Part shown: one piece after another, positions 56,678 to 56,742 of the stretch
Layout: every line of letters starts with the position of its first letter
Position numbering within the stretch: the stretch's first letter is position 1
Origin: Candidatus Poseidoniaceae archaeon
GTDB lineage: Archaea > Thermoplasmatota > Poseidoniia > Poseidoniales > Poseidoniaceae
Reading direction: 5' to 3'
Assembly: GCA_938075675.1 (NCBI GenBank)
Contig: CALJHE010000010.1
Span: forward strand, 1-56,742
DNA length: 56,742 nt
The notes under the pieces: model-generated
The model's input: only the letters and a program-made list of their open reading frames with translations
Told to the model about the DNA's origin: nothing
The model's database searches: none
Made by a program: the position numbers and the translations under genes

Positions 56678-56694
56678 AACACCCGTAGGGTGTT
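56678..56694. promoter_or_regulatory. Palindrome with GTA centre upstream of the TSP3 gene
   Basis: Seven-base arms AACACCC and GGGTGTT around GTA, 45-61 bases upstream of the ATG at 56633. Same core (CCC-GTA-GGG) and similar position as the one upstream of the integrin-like gene. Confidence 0.5.
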
Positions 56695-56742
56695 AGGTAC
56701 GAGATGCCAAAATCAATTCATTCACCGCAAACATAGGCATCA

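Overview
The window looks like a chromosomal segment of a marine planktonic euryarchaeon, most likely Marine Group II (Candidatus Poseidoniales). Archaeal markers are a Gar1-type H/ACA RNP protein, an RqcH/NFACT protein, a tRNA-Gln with an A1-U72 pair, two-subunit 2-oxoacid:ferredoxin oxidoreductase and TATA-like promoter elements. They are mixed with bacterial-looking metabolic genes (aconitase A, RNase PH, M32 carboxypeptidase, amidohydrolase-type dihydroorotase, glutathionyl-hydroquinone reductase). Very large secreted proteins with FG-GAP propellers and thrombospondin type 3 repeats fit that group. The lineage is an inference. Genes are tightly packed, no gap exceeds 300 bases, and I see no insertion sequence, phage or CRISPR array.

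Layout. 1-2009 (minus, cut by the left edge): a lipoprotein made of two lobes that carry the iron-ligand and anion-site motifs of animal transferrins, with two palindromic operators around its TATA box. 2119-7038: a membrane protein, an ABC-2 exporter pair and a surface protein. 7095-9555: Gar1 fused to four RanBP2 zinc fingers and RGG tracts, then a TPR membrane protein. 9632-10582: glutathionyl-hydroquinone reductase. 10724-17395: a 2223-residue surface protein. 17547-22099: a small unknown protein, aconitase and a membrane-anchored cyclophilin. 22268-26159: korA-korB and a YfaP-like membrane protein. 26167-35554: glutaredoxin, tRNA-Gln, a small membrane protein, a NUDIX-metallo-beta-lactamase fusion, a VAT1-like reductase, RqcH, a DEAD-box helicase with an RGG tail, thiolase and RNase PH. 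35628-43143: tRNA-Phe, a membrane protein, MogA, dihydroorotase, a small membrane protein, M32 carboxypeptidase and an M29-like protein. 43144-56742: two minus-strand surface-protein clusters (an integrin-like giant plus an EF-hand/Q-rich/zinc-ribbon protein; a TSP3 protein plus a second membrane protein plus a DUF4105 protein), separated by thiamine pyrophosphokinase on the plus strand.

The main discovery candidate is the bilobal transferrin-like lipoprotein at the left edge. In both lobes the Asp, Tyr, Tyr and His iron ligands, the anion-site Thr and a disulfide pair of human transferrin can be matched by eye, and the two lobes superpose at a constant offset of 322 residues. The operators resemble DtxR-family metal-regulator sites, so an archaeal transferrin-type iron capture system is a coherent hypothesis. 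Second is the Gar1 fusion, whose zinc fingers look like those of human FUS and ZRANB2. With the RGG-tailed helicase and the Q/N-rich protein, it suggests condensate-type RNP biology in this archaeon. Third is the set of giant surface proteins with single C-terminal membrane anchors and cytoplasmic tails that share a short motif.
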